A DNA stretch of 64,000 nt. Source: Strigamia acuminata. Its lineage: Eukaryota; Arthropoda; Chilopoda; Geophilomorpha; Linotaeniidae. Location: positions 6,039,875-6,103,874 of the forward strand of contig OX442315.1 in the NCBI GenBank assembly GCA_949358305.1, in the 5' to 3' direction. This document shows, in pieces, positions 21,873 through 32,937 of this stretch. The notes below the pieces were generated by a model that was given only the letters and a program-made list of their open reading frames with translations, had not been told where the DNA came from and did no database searches. Position 1 is the stretch's first letter, and each line of letters begins with the position of its first letter. A program made the translations under genes and the position numbers.

Positions 21873-22655
21873 TCATTTTTCTTCATTTTTGTTATGCTTT
21901 GATAAATGTTTTTTCAAAATATCACAACGCACACAGGAATAAGCGCAAAGATGACACTTAAATGGTTTTTCACCTGTATGAGTTGCAATATGACGTTTTA
22001 AATTCCCACTTGTAATACTGGAATAATCACACAAATGACACTTGAATGGTTTTTCACCTGTGTGAGTTGCAATATGTCTATTTAAACTTCCATTCAGAAT
22101 ACAGGAATAAGCACAAAGATGGCACTTGAAAAGTTTTTCACCTGTATGAGTTGCAATATGACGTTTAAAATTCCCATTTGTAATGCTGGAAAAATCACAC
22201 AGATGACACTTGAATGGTTTTTCACCTGTATGAGTTGCAATATGACTTTTTAAATTCGAACTTGCAGTACTGGAATAATCACACAAATGACACTTGAATG
22301 GTTTTTCACCCGTGTGAATTGCAAAGTGTTGTCTTAAACTTCCACTGTCAATACAGGAATAAGCACAAAGATGGCACTTGAAAGGTTTTTCACCTGTATG
22401 AATTGCAATATGTTTTTTTAAATTCCCACTTGTAGTACTGGAATAATCACATAAATGACAGTTGAATGGTTTTTCACCCGTGTGAGTTCGCATATGGATA
22501 ACTAGTTTTTGTTTAAGTCTAAAAGAAGTTAAACACACTTGGCATTTGAATGGCTTTTCACCAGTGTGTACTAGCATGTGTTGCGCCAAAGCATTATACT
22601 TTGGACACGAATAATCACACAGATTGCAACTATAACGCTGTTGTTTTCTCTTCAT
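21873..22655 (-). CDS. C2H2 zinc-finger protein, 9 fingers (260 aa)
   Basis: Single-exon frame from ATG 22655. Nine tandem C-X2-C-X12-H-X3-H fingers start at residue ~8 and fill the protein, joined by TGEKPF linkers; typical finger FKCHLCDYSSITSGNLKRH. No KRAB, BTB or other effector domain is present, so the protein is nearly all DNA-binding array and would act in the nucleus. Fingers 3-9 are very alike, pointing to internal tandem duplication. A 7-finger paralogue at 32938-33552 shares the N-terminus, the C-terminal KHNKNEEK and the 3' flank, so the two arose by duplication. It is unclear whether an upstream coding exon exists; the ATG fits the paralogue. Confidence 0.85.
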   Translation of the reverse strand: MKRKQQRYSCNLCDYSCPKYNALAQHMLVHTGEKPFKCQVCLTSFRLKQKLVIHMRTHTGEKPFNCHLCDYSSTTSGNLKKHIAIHTGEKPFKCHLCAYSCIDSGSLRQHFAIHTGEKPFKCHLCDYSSTASSNLKSHIATHTGEKPFKCHLCDFSSITNGNFKRHIATHTGEKLFKCHLCAYSCILNGSLNRHIATHTGEKPFKCHLCDYSSITSGNLKRHIATHTGEKPFKCHLCAYSCVRCDILKKHLSKHNKNEEK

Positions 22656-22805
22656 TTTATGAATACATCTAAAAAACGAGATCCAAGCTGACTCAGAAAA
22701 TGGTTGTTTTGCAAACTGACACTGAATTTATGCTGATAAATAAGATATCATTTAATCACTTCATTATGGGCCGGTCTGAAATTAAAAGAAGTCAAATATT
22801 AGGTA

Positions 22806-23361
22806 TGTTTATGCAAAATAAAATATGTTTTATGCGCATAAAATATGCATCAAAAAATCCATTTTATGCAAAATAAAAATAAAAATATGCAAAATAAAAA
22901 TAAAAATGTGCAAAATAAAAATAAAAATATGCAAAATAAAAATAAAAATGTGCAAAATAAAAATAAAAATATGCAGAATAAAAATAAAAATATGCAAAAT
23001 AAAATGTAAATGAATTAAAATAGGTAATTACACTTTATTTTTTTCTATTTTTTATTTTTTTGTTTGTATATTTCTTAAAAACTTTTTCCAGACACTCATT
23101 TAGTGACTTGCCCTGGCGTCAGTTTTTGGCGAAGTCAGTTTTCCGAACTCAAAGCCTATGTGCACGATACATGTCTTAAAAAATGGCAAAAATTGATATG
23201 TATCGTTAAATAATACACAAGATCGCCGTTTATTTTCCGGAAAAATGGCGATTTATGCATTTAATTTAGATTTTAGGAAAATATGCATTTATAAGCCAAA
23301 TGTAGCTTTTTATTGAATAAAAATATTTCCTAGGCATTTATGCATTTATCCGGGCCCTACG
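22806..23361. mobile_element. ~556-bp insertion upstream of the C2H2 gene, 8-9-bp target duplication
   Basis: TATTAGGTA occurs at 22797-22805 and 23362-23370. The related C2H2 upstream regions at 33660 and 34435 read straight through this point, giving empty sites. The right end GCATTTATCCGGGCCC recurs inverted at 28353-28380 in an intron of gene B. An 8-9-bp duplication suggests a hAT-type element; the left end is not a clean inverted repeat. Confidence 0.65.
22855..23008 (+). repeat. 21-bp minisatellite (AAAATAAAAATAAAAATRTGC)
   Basis: About seven tandem units of 21 bp with little variation, inside the insertion at 22806-23361. Confidence 0.85.
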
Positions 23362-23537
23362 TATTAGGTACACATATTTTATAAATAAAATAATATTGCT
23401 GTGAAAATAGTCACGCAAATTTTCCAACAGTAACAAAATAAAACTCCCTTTACCTCCAACCCGATCATTTTTTCATCCCACACAAAAAAAAATCTAATTT
23501 ATGAAAATGATTCTACTCTTGAACTATTTCATAAATA

Positions 23538-23640
23538 TCACTTCAATGGCTTTTCTCCAGAACGATTTGCAAAATATTTTTTAAATACCTTTTCTGACCG
23601 TAAAAATAGGGACAAAGATGGCGTTTCAATGCTTGTCCTT
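23538..23640 (-). pseudogene. Second decayed C2H2 finger remnant
   Basis: Minus-strand similarity to a finger plus linker (CACTTCAATGGCTTTTCTCC corresponds to the intact CACTTGAATGGTTTTTCACC). It lies upstream of the intact gene and is heavily decayed. Confidence 0.5.
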
Positions 23641-24029
23641 CTGTAAAGGACACCGCGGATCCTTGGACAGGCTTGTGAAACGGATATGATAGTTTGCTTA
23701 TAAGCAAACTATAATAAAAAGTAATTTTTACAAATACAAACTTCAGTAACGTGGAGACGTGCAAAAAGACCAAATGATTTTTCTCAACTGCAAAAGCGCG
23801 AGGTGAGTCGTAGCTTCGTTCCACCAATGGAAACAACCAATGGAGGGGGTCAGGGGAAGGGCATTGTGGTGACAACCTTGGGAATACAGAAGAGGGTATT
23901 TTGCGGGGGGGGGGGGGGGGCCCGACATTAGCAATTTTCGTTGACGAGATTTATAAATCTCTAGATTTAAGAAAGATTTATAGATTTAAAGATTTATGTG
24001 GGATTTATTAATTTTTTAAAGATTTATGG

Positions 24030-24165
24030 ATTTATTTCGAGATTTATGGATTTATTTCGAGATTTATGGATTTATTTCGAGATTTATGAATTTATTTCGA
24101 GATTTATGGATTTATTTTGAGATTTATGGATTTATTTCAAGATTTATGGATTTATTTCGAGATTT
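24030..24165 (+). repeat. 20-bp minisatellite GATTTATGGATTTATTTCGA
   Basis: About seven tandem units inside the hAT-like element; looser versions of the same motif recur near its other end at 24970-25140. Confidence 0.8.
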
Positions 24166-24171
24166 TCTTAA

Positions 24172-24759
24172 CCCTTCCAACCCTAAAATGGGACTTTTTG
24201 TTACATCACTTTAAAAAAATCACCATATCACCATATTTTTATGTGAAAGAAATTTTTTTTTTATTTGATTTTTGCTGACTTTTCCTTTGAAACATCACTA
24301 AACACTCCACCACAATTGAAATTTTTTTAATTATTTTATTTCGTCTGTAATTTGAACCCAAAGATTAAAAAAATTGATCAAAATATAAAAAAATTGATCA
24401 AAATATAAAAAAATTGATCAAAATATAAAAAAATTGATCAAAACATAAAAAAATTGATCAAAACATAAAAAAATTGAACAAAACATACAAAATTGATCAA
24501 AACATGTATTAAATGGATCAAAATGTATATAAAATGGATCAAAATGTCCATAAAATTGATTGCAAAGGGACACTTACATGTGTCCTTGATGCAGTGGTGG
24601 CCATCTTTGTTGTGGTCAAAAACATGTGTTGGCCAAATTCTTTTGAAATTCCCTAAAACCCCTGGATGTTGCACATGCAGCAGAATCTGGGTCAAAATAT
24701 GCCCATCTTAGAGAGAGAAGGGGAGCCAATCGGGAGCCAATACATTTGGGTTGGAAGGG
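24172..24759. mobile_element. piggyBac-type MITE (588 bp)
   Basis: Flanked by TTAA at 24168-24171 and 24760-24763. Perfect 12-bp terminal inverted repeats CCCTTCCAACCC / GGGTTGGAAGGG. TTAA target and CCC start are the piggyBac hallmarks. It contains AAATTGATCAAAAYATAAA tandem repeats at 24365-24490 and no transposase. Confidence 0.82.
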
Positions 24760-25191
24760 TTAAGTAAAATATAAAAAAAATCGAAAATATACCGGACTGC
24801 CTCGATTTAACGCCGGGCACTCAGCGACGATTTCAGCAATTGTCGCCAGCCCCGAATAAACGCCGGGTTACAAAAATTCAGATTTTTTGCAAAAAATCAG
24901 TGATGTTTACGAAAAAATAATAATTTTTAATGAAAAATATGTGATTTTTTAGTTATGAAATCAAAATTTAAAAAGATTTAATGTGTGATTTAAAGATTTA
25001 TTCAAGATTTATTCAAGATTTAATGTGTAATTTCAAGATTTATCTGGGATTTAAGGATTTATTCGGGATTTAAGGATTTATTCGAGATTTGGGGATTTGT
25101 TCAAGATTTAGGGATTTGTTCGAGATTTATTTAGGATTTAGCCAACCATCAACGAGATTTATAGCGATTGTCGGCCCCCTCGGTATTTTGC

Positions 25192-25346
25192 AAAAGTCAT
25201 TGTACTAAAATTATGGAATTTGATATCATCACTTATAAAGAGAGTTTTAGTAGACTGAAGAGTATGGAAACAAAAGGATTTGGATTTGGATTTGCAAAAT
25301 ATTTAGTGGATGACACAATGTTTTTAAAACTCGATTTAAAATGTTA
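25192..25346 (+). pseudogene. Fragment of a TRAF MATH exon (copy of gene A 3' end)
   Basis: Matches gene A from about 18950 to its stop (TTATGGAATTTGATATCATC, then KYLVDDTMFLKLDLKC and TAA) with an internal deletion, and continues into the same 3' flank. No exons precede it; the hAT-like element ends exactly at its left border, so the element may have removed or separated the rest. Confidence 0.75.
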
Positions 25347-25552
25347 ACGACTAGTCAAAAAGAATTGTCCAGTTTTGAGTGTTTCATTACTGTAACTTGG
25401 AAATAAATTATTATAAATTATAAATTAATTAATTTTTATTATTATTATTATTATAAATTATTAATTTCTAACTTTTGGAAAATGAGTTGGAAATGTGTTG
25501 GAAATATTTGGGCATTTCCATTCTTTTGTAAATGTGTTCAAATACTGGATCT

Positions 25553-26539
25553 TCAGATACATGTCTTCATTTTTCGGATGATTTCAGGCAAGGAATCGCC
25601 GTATACGGAGTAAACGTTTGGAATACAATCGAGATGTTCAGTCCACGCGTCATTTTTTTTACTATACTTGCCAAGCCCTTCAATTCCTCGATTAAATTCG
25701 TAAACGTAATTTCCTTGCGCCTGAAATAATGCAACAAAAATGGAATCCAAAGGCAATTCCTCCCAATCGATCTCGTCTTCGATTAAAAGATTCACACACG
25801 GATTATTATTCGATTTAAATGCGGCAAATTTCTTTGTGAATATCTTAGCGGAATGACGAACAATATCTTCCTTTAAATGGGTGTCGAAATATTTTTTAAA
25901 CCTTTCCGTCCAACCAACACAAACATGCTTGTATGTTTCTTCAAACAATTCGATCGTATCACACTCCAAGAGTTGTTCAACGTCATTCAGGTACACCGGT
26001 TTTCCTTTCGAACGGAGCCAGTCTTTGGCATTACTTAGGATGCGATTGCGGCAATAAACTAAATTGTCTGTACCAATTACTGTCTGAAAAAAACTAATTA
26101 CACCAGATTCGCGATTAGTAAAAACGGGGATCGATTCGCAGGACGCTAGATCTAAACAATTTCTAGCAACATCCCAAAATGTTTCGTAAACCCTCGTCGT
26201 TTTGTTCTCGTGAAACATAAACAAAACGGGAAATGTGGGATTTCCAACTAGTTCAATGTTTTTCACGACTAACGCTGTAATGTGTGCACTGGCATGATTA
26301 AATGTGGTGTCAACACAAATAATTTGCTCGAGATTGTTGTTTTCTTTGCTGCGTTGCAACACGCGATTAGCGAGCAGGAGAACTAAAGGATTGGAAAAGA
26401 TAAAAAGAGGACTCGGGATCAAGTCAAATTTGAACACGGCGTCTTTAAAATCGTCACATAAGTCGTAAAGGGCATCAATCTCGCTGAAAGATATTTTCAG
26501 TTGTTTGCGAACAGGATTTTTTACATTATTCACAGACAT
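25553..26539 (-). CDS. MULE-like transposase or derived protein (328 aa from MSVNN)
   Basis: One uninterrupted frame. The core resembles the MULE (Mutator-like) DDE domain: IICVDTTFN (first catalytic D), then VFTNRESGVISFF where MULEs have TDGE-like, then NLVYCRNRILSNAKDWL in the place of the usual C-x-H motif. The second acid is N here, so catalysis is doubtful. On the minus strand TTATATAAATA (26600-26590) lies about 30 bases before 26566, so transcription should start near there and ATG 26539 is the better start than the ATG at 26566 (337 aa). No zinc finger or terminal inverted repeat was found around it. It may be a decayed transposon or a domesticated gene. Confidence 0.55.
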   Translation of the reverse strand: MSVNNVKNPVRKQLKISFSEIDALYDLCDDFKDAVFKFDLIPSPLFIFSNPLVLLLANRVLQRSKENNNLEQIICVDTTFNHASAHITALVVKNIELVGNPTFPVLFMFHENKTTRVYETFWDVARNCLDLASCESIPVFTNRESGVISFFQTVIGTDNLVYCRNRILSNAKDWLRSKGKPVYLNDVEQLLECDTIELFEETYKHVCVGWTERFKKYFDTHLKEDIVRHSAKIFTKKFAAFKSNNNPCVNLLIEDEIDWEELPLDSIFVALFQAQGNYVYEFNRGIEGLGKYSKKNDAWTEHLDCIPNVYSVYGDSLPEIIRKMKTCI

Positions 26540-26589
26540 CGTGTCGCCTGAACAATGACTAAACAATGACGATTAACTAGCGGTAGGGG

Positions 26590-26600
26590 TATTTATATAA
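26590..26600 (-). promoter_or_regulatory. TATA box of the MULE-like gene
   Basis: TTATATAAATA on the minus strand, about 50-60 bases upstream of ATG 26539, the spacing expected for a short 5' UTR. Confidence 0.5.
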
Positions 26601-27348
26601 GAATAAGTGTAACACGTATACAGTACGTTAGCCGGGACAAAAACACCCCATTGGACGCTGCAAAGAATGTTGTGTACAACGATTCCAGTCAGTCTAGGCC
26701 GACCGCAGTAGTACTGCAGCGGCGCAAAGTAGCGCAAATTTCCGTGTAAATCAATGTTAAAGTTTTGTGCCCATTTTATTTTTTGGGTTTTCATTTTTAT
26801 TATTTCATTTATATAAATTAACACACAAATGAATGATTTTTTTTTTCAAACTTACCGGTACATACTTTTTTTTTTTTTTTATAAAATCTGGATAAATAAC
26901 GTTACAGTGTGCGTTATCGGTTGTTATTGACAACACACGTTTGAAGATCTTTTTGTATCCAGTTTGTTCCAAGAATATAAAAAACTTTTGTCAAAAATTA
27001 AAAGTTGATATTTGTTCAAGTATGGCAGAACAGATGCAATTTTAGAATTATTTTTCTGTTTTTCTAGAAAATCTATCGAGTTTTGCTACAATTTTCAATT
27101 TTTTTTTAAAGATACCTTTGAGACTACCGTACATTTTTTAGTAAGCAAAGCTGCCGTCAGATGTGAGACTGGCTGCTTTTTAAGATTTAAACAGATGGAA
27201 TATTGTCTGGAAAAAAAATTTAAACTGAAGCATTTAATGTATGATCAATTTGTTTAGAAATGGTGATTGATAATTGCATTTATAAAGTGCCCAAATATAA
27301 ATACCAAGCACACCTTCCCACGTTTCCGTTTCCTCTCAGTCATTCGCG
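26601..27348. other. Intergenic stretch with poly-T runs
   Basis: Shared upstream region of the MULE-like gene (minus) and TRAF B (plus). Poly-T tracts at 26838 and 26865; no gene seen. Confidence 0.4.
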
Positions 27349-30300
27349 ATGAATTCAAAAGTTTACTCTTGTTTCAAGTAAGTTGGCATTTGTTTCATTT
27401 ATTTTTTAATAATAATTCGTCTGGCACACGATTATGGATGAACATTTTAGTCGATTTGCTGACTAACATTCCCATCGTAAACACAAACCTAAGATAAACT
27501 AACAGGTTACAGTAGAACAACTAACCAATCATCTAGGCCAAAATTTAATATAATATTTTAATAACTCATTTTTTCTAGATGTGGTTTGAAGAGTTTTCTC
27601 CCAAAGGATCAACTTAGTGAACCCAGCTTTTGCCAACAATGTGGTGCCAAAACAGATCTAAGCAAACCAACACTTGTAAGTCTGTAATACTGTATTGTCA
27701 ATAACTAATAGCCCAGGCTATATTTCAAACTTTATTCACTTAGATAAAAGTTGGTGACATGCGTTCGGAGGAGGGACTTTGTAGATATTGCAACCGTATA
27801 ATTGATCTAACGAAGATTGAGGTAATTTTAATATAAACAGGGTGTTCACAAAGTGTTTAGACAATTTAAAATTTTTGTCTGACAGAGCCATAATGACAGT
27901 TGTGATAAGTTTCCGATATACTGCAGTTTTTGTAACGACAAATTTCTTCGCTGCACAGTGGGTCCACTTAAATCAAAATGGAATTTGGATAATAAATGCT
28001 AAAATTTTATTTCAAACAGATAAGCAACCATGTGCAAGAATGTGTCCGTAATTTACACCAGTGCAAGTTTTGGCCAATCGGTTGTCAATTTCAGGTGTGC
28101 AGATATCCCAACTGAAATAAAAACTATTCTAGAATAATTAAAAACATTGCAGGGAAATCAATCGGAAGTTGAAAAACACGAAAGTGGGAATTCTCACGCC
28201 GAGTTGATGATGAAATTATTGCTGACTCTTCAGACTGAGGTGGGATAATAGGAATAAACAAAATTCTTTGTAGAGTCGAACTTCGAATACTTAAAAATGA
28301 CTTGGCCATAGAACACCGAGTTAAAAAAATTTGATACAACAAACTTTCGTTATAATTAGGGCCCGGATAAATGCATAAATGCTTAGAAATTATTTTTTAT
28401 AATTATAACGTACCTATTTCGCCAGTTCCTTGTGATTCGTTATAACGAGGCTCGACTGTATAACTTTTATGCCGGCATAAATTATTCACACTCCATTTTA
28501 ATTAAAGAATTCACGTAAGTAATTTAATTTTACATCATTTACTTGCACATTTAATTTATTTATTTATAAATCATTTTTATTTACTTTTACGCCAACTTAA
28601 AAATGTTACTGTAAAGTAAACCTTCGTTTCAGCAAGCGAGTAATGCATCCATGTTAGTGCGTTCATTTAACGAACTTGCATCACTTAGGAAAGCAGTTAC
28701 TAGTATTCAGGTATGATGTTGAAAGAAATAAATCATTTAGTCTTATACAAATTTTCGTAAAATAGGAAGAGTACTTGAGTAAAATAAAAGCTGTTGAAGG
28801 TAAAATCTTAAATCCATGAAATTTAGTATGGAGACTTATAATCTTTTGTCACATTCGCAGATTATATGGAGCAAATTATTGAAGAGAAAGTAAAGCCATA
28901 CGAACAGCGGATGATTGACTTCGAATTGAAATTCCGTGAGCAATTTTTTGAGGACTCGATTTAATCACCGCTTGTCTTTGACTCATTTTCCACCCGAGAA
29001 TAAATTAGAGTCGCCCAACTCAAAAAACCTTCACCTAAGGAAATTATTGTTCTCCTCTGAGGTTTATGTTGATTGAATGAGATTAATGGAATTGTAGAAC
29101 ATGCATATGCCGTGTTTGCTAAGATATTCATTTGTAAGCATATTCCCAAGTAGCATAAAGACCGAAAAAGGACATCTTAAAGATGTCAAAATGCCACAAC
29201 GTGAAGACGAATTGAAGACCAAAAAAGACCAAAAAAAGATGTCTCTGCAAGACCATAAAATTTTTCAACGTAAAGAAGTCTTTAAGACGATCTTCAGGTT
29301 GTGACTGGATATGGTCAGTATGGAGATTTACTGCACTCACGTAAGAATGAGACAGAGACTCCAGATTGTTGGGTTTTGGCCTTTAATCCGTTGTCTAGGG
29401 GTTGGAGTCTCCCATCTCCCTTGTGTGGCAGTGCTATTAGGCACGCTACACCAGCAACCGACCCGTCAAACACAGAGCCTGAGCCCCATGGGTGACGTGG
29501 TCAGCCAATCTTGACGAACATTCTATTGTGCTTATTGTACCGATTGCAATCATCGAACATTTGATTGTCATACGGCCGGAGTTGAAAAGTGTACCCATCG
29601 ATCAGAAACGTAAACGAGGATGCCTATCAAAAGCCAATAGAGAAATATGTTTATAATAAAATAAAAATTGTAGAACAATGTTGGGGGACATTTGCCAACA
29701 ATTGGGCTAAATGTTGGGGGGGGGGGAGTAAACCCTTTGATTCAAAAAATGTCAACCAATGACTGTTTGAATGCAGCTGCCACAGGAAACATTTATGCAA
29801 TTTTCTAACTTAATGTAATTTCAGAAACTCTGGTAAAACAACAAACTGAGCAGTGTGAAAATGTAGAAAACTACCGAAGAACTCTTAGCACTGTGATAAC
29901 AAGCAACAGTAAGTTATTCAAATTTCAGTTGATTATCAGTTTAATATTTATTTCATTTTAGATGAGTTGGCTAAAGCTGTGGGTAAGAATAGTTCATGTC
30001 TTTATTTGGTTAACGCATAAGACAAAAAGAGTAAAATGATAACCTTGTTTCAGCCTGCGACAAGAAAATTCTGAGTGACCAGATCGGTATAATTAATATA
30101 ATATAGTCGAGCCTTGTTATTTCGAATCGCAAGGGACCCGAGAAATCAGTTCGTTATAACAAAGTTCGTTATATCAAAATTTTTTAACATGGTGTTCTAT
30201 ACACTGTCCAAGTGTAACTTGGGCCTATTTCCAATTGGCTGAGCCTTTTCACTGGTGTAGTGATACTAAAAAGTAGATCAAAACACTGGCTGACACTTTG

Positions 30301-31225
30301 AATGCTGTCCAGACAAAACAACCAATCATAAATTTGAAAATTGTTTTGTTCCCTGGAAGAAGCAAGCAATAAACTTAATAAACAGGAATGTTGACATAAA
30401 CCAACATAAATATTTATTTTATGACTTCAAGATACATTTTCTTCGAAAATACAAACAACATTACATCATTCAATGATTAAAATCATCAAACAAATTTAAA
30501 ACCACTCAGAACTATTTTTCCTGGTGGCAGCACAGAGTGAGTTATGAGGCTCAGTCAATCGGAAATAGGTCCAAGTTACACTTGAACAGAGTGTATGTGC
30601 CAACCAAAAATTTGTTATATCGCGATTCGTTATAACGAGGTTCGACTGTACTCAGAAAAGTAAACTTTTATTTTTGTCACTAATCTGCGTCTAACTAATT
30701 GTGTAGTGATTATTTTTTCTAGTTACAATGGAAATGGAATTGAAAAGCAAACTGGCATTAAAAGCTTCGTCGTTTGAATATATCTGGAAAGTTGAGAAGT
30801 TTGGACAACATCTTGACGATGCAAAATTGGGAAAGAAAGTGGACATTTACAGCAATCCTTTTTACAGCAGTACAGCTGGTTATAAAATGCGACTAAATCT
30901 ATATTGCTTTGACAACGGCACTGGAATGGGAACACACTTGTCTCTCTTCCTGATAATAATGCAAGGTCCAAATGATGCAATACTTCAGTGGCCTCTGCAA
31001 TACACTGCACAACTTAGCTTGTTGGATCAATTGAACCACAAAAATCATCGTTCTGTAACTATAGCATCTGATGTTATCAATCTTGAACCATATTTCAACA
31101 GGCCGATGAATAAGGATAATGATGGACATGGAGAGTGGGAATTTATTCCTTTAGATGAAATTGAACCACAATATTTAGTAGATGACACAATGTTTATCAA
31201 ACTCGATTTAAATATTATCTGTTAA
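27349..31225 (+). CDS. TRAF-like gene B, 13 exons, 421 aa
   Basis: Exons: 27349-27377, 27579-27675, 27744-27821, 27886-27957, 28020-28094, 28153-28239, 28633-28710, 28766-28799, 28861-28935, 29825-29908, 29962-29982, 30054-30086, 30723-31225; total 1266 nt, open throughout. Residues 1-68 hold a compact cysteine-rich module (CFKCGLKS, FCQQCGAKTDL, CRYCNRIIDL), RING-like or zinc-ribbon. Then comes a TRAF-type zinc finger (YCSFCNDKFLRC, HVQECVRNL), a coiled coil to about residue 254, and a C-terminal MATH domain (SFEYIWKVEKF, GYKMRLNL, THLSLFLIIMQGPNDA, LLDQL, YLVDDTMFIKLDL). TRAFs trimerise through the coiled coil and bind receptor tails through MATH. It lacks the 54-nt coiled-coil exon present in C, G and H; phase is kept. 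Introns carry three repeat insertions. Confidence 0.8.
28272..28458. mobile_element. pogo/Tigger-type MITE with nested fragment, intron of gene B
   Basis: Left end GAGTCGAACTTCG, right end CGTTATAACGAGGCTCGACTG, TA at both sides. Inside, 28353-28405 matches the end of the hAT-like insertion near 23340, suggesting a nested fragment. Confidence 0.6.
28936..29824 (+). other. Large intron of gene B with interspersed repeat
   Basis: Holds the repeat copy described at 560-668 (29303-29379, extending to ~29515), A/AG-rich debris at 29155-29290 and a G-run at 29707. No lost coiled-coil exon was recognised here. Confidence 0.45.
30106..30648. mobile_element. pogo/Tigger-type MITE (~540 bp), intron of gene B
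   Basis: Left GTCGAGCCTTGTTATTTCGA and right CGTTATAACGAGGTTCGACTG are inverted, with TA at both borders. The inner GTTATATC...GGTGTTCTATAC matches the 60.2-kb member. No transposase frame. Confidence 0.7.
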
Positions 31226-32937
31226 ATTCAGTATAATAATAACCGTTAGAATATTCTCACAAAGATGCTGTGATTGCAATAAACAAAAGTTTTGGTATTT
31301 AGTAACTTCTCAACTTACAAACAATTATGGTTCCGAGAACATGTCTGCAAGTCGAATTGTTTGTACGTCCACCAATGGAACACAACCATGGGCACTGTAA
31401 TGACAACCTTATTGGTAATACAGAAGATGGTATTTTTTAGATAGCAAATAAACGCGCTGTGATTGGTTGAGAGATGCATTGAATTACGAACTGAAAATAC
31501 ACAGTTCGGTCTACTTTGTTAAAAACGGATAAGGTTAGGTCTGGGGGGGATCAAAGGAGGATTAAGCCCCCCCCCCCCCCTCGTAAGAAAAAAAGATGCT
31601 AAAACCTCGTGAAAATGAAATTTGAGAAAACTTACTTGAAGGAAACGAATCGACATCAATGGATCTCAGCCAATCACAGCGTGTCATGAAAATAATGTGT
31701 TCACGTCGGACATTAACATAGCCACTGTCTAAATTTAATCCATCTTTTTTCTTTAGTTTTGGTGCAAATATTTTGGATAAAAGAAAAATTTTAATGACTA
31801 TTAACAATATCAAAACCTAAACCATAAAAATGAATACAAGATGAAAATTAAGCAAGAAATATATACAATTTTATTTTGCGTAAAAGATAAATTGAAACAA
31901 ACGACAGTTTTCACACAAATACAAAAATTAAACACAAAAATGAAGCATTTTAAGAGACATCTGAACAACGGATTGATGTCAAGAAATCAAACTGACAATT
32001 AAACAGATATTAATTAAACGAGTGAGAATTTACCACTAGCTTTGTCTAAAAATAGCCGCGAATGAGATTAGGCCTAACAAAACAACAATCGTTCTCCCGA
32101 CCAATCCCGTAACAAACCGCTTTTGACGTGTGATTGCTGCTTACCGGGAAGAAATTCCTTGTGCCATGCACTCTTTCCGGTCAATATTTCTGGTGCTGGC
32201 GCCCTCCCGGTGGGGCCTTTACGAACCAAGCATCAAACGTCAAATGCGGTTTGTTACGCGCATCGGGATTGGACGGGCACTCGTGATCTTATCAGGCAAG
32301 AAGATTCGTGCTGACCTAATTATTCTGATAATTACACGTCGTGCTCGGTATATTACCTATGAGAATTAAACAAGATAATTTCTTTTTTAAACTTTTAGAA
32401 TTTTTTTAAAATTGCAAAATGACTGGTTCATGAAACGATACTACAGTTATTCGATCTATCGATGAAAAACGGTTAGAAATCTGATTAATTCCATCTGTTT
32501 GATTATTTGATTATTTGCTTTTGTGCAGATTTGTCACCTCGGACCAACAAAAATAAACATCCTAAAATTAAAAAAAATCAAATGTAATTAAACAAAGTTT
32601 TCTATATTTCTGACCTCTCTGAATAGAGGAAAAATACCTGCATTCAAAAGAGTCGTGATAAGACGTGTGGTTTAATTGTTTTTTTTCTGTTCAAAAATGT
32701 TCAAAAATAGAAAAACAAAAAGGCAAACACGAAAAACCCTTAAAAAACCAATTTTATGAATGCAGCGAGTGGTTAAATAAAGTTAAAGGTTCAATTAAAT
32801 TGCAATCGAAGTATAATACAAGGAAGAACAAAATATAAAACTCAAAACGTAATAACATCATCTCATAAAAATGCAATTAGAAAAATATACAACCACAACA
32901 CGTTGTATTTTAGGGAAACACAAATTGAAACAAATTT
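31226..32937. other. Intergenic stretch between TRAF B and a C2H2 gene
   Basis: AATAAA at 31277 may end TRAF B. 31370-31440 resembles 23820-23900, so the flank was duplicated together with neighbouring genes. An inverted G/C run lies at 31541-31580. 32100-32370 is more GC-rich but not recognised. 32750-32937 matches the 3' flank of the other C2H2 gene. Confidence 0.5.

Larger units (their letters stand above)
23905..25181. mobile_element. hAT-like non-autonomous element (1.28 kb) with GATTTAT repeats
   Basis: GGTATTTTGC at 23895-23904 and 25182-25191 flanks the element (an 8-bp duplication plus chance identity). Its ends are inverted relatives: poly-G then GCCCGACATTAGC on the left, GCGATTGTCGGCCCCC on the right, with CAACGAGATTTATA just inside. 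Between them are degenerate GATTTATGGATTTATTTCGA repeats and a nested piggyBac-type MITE. Confidence 0.7.

Noticed and set aside
24026-24214. ORF with repeated LFRDLWIYFEIYGFIS
   Set aside because: Translation of a 20-bp minisatellite.
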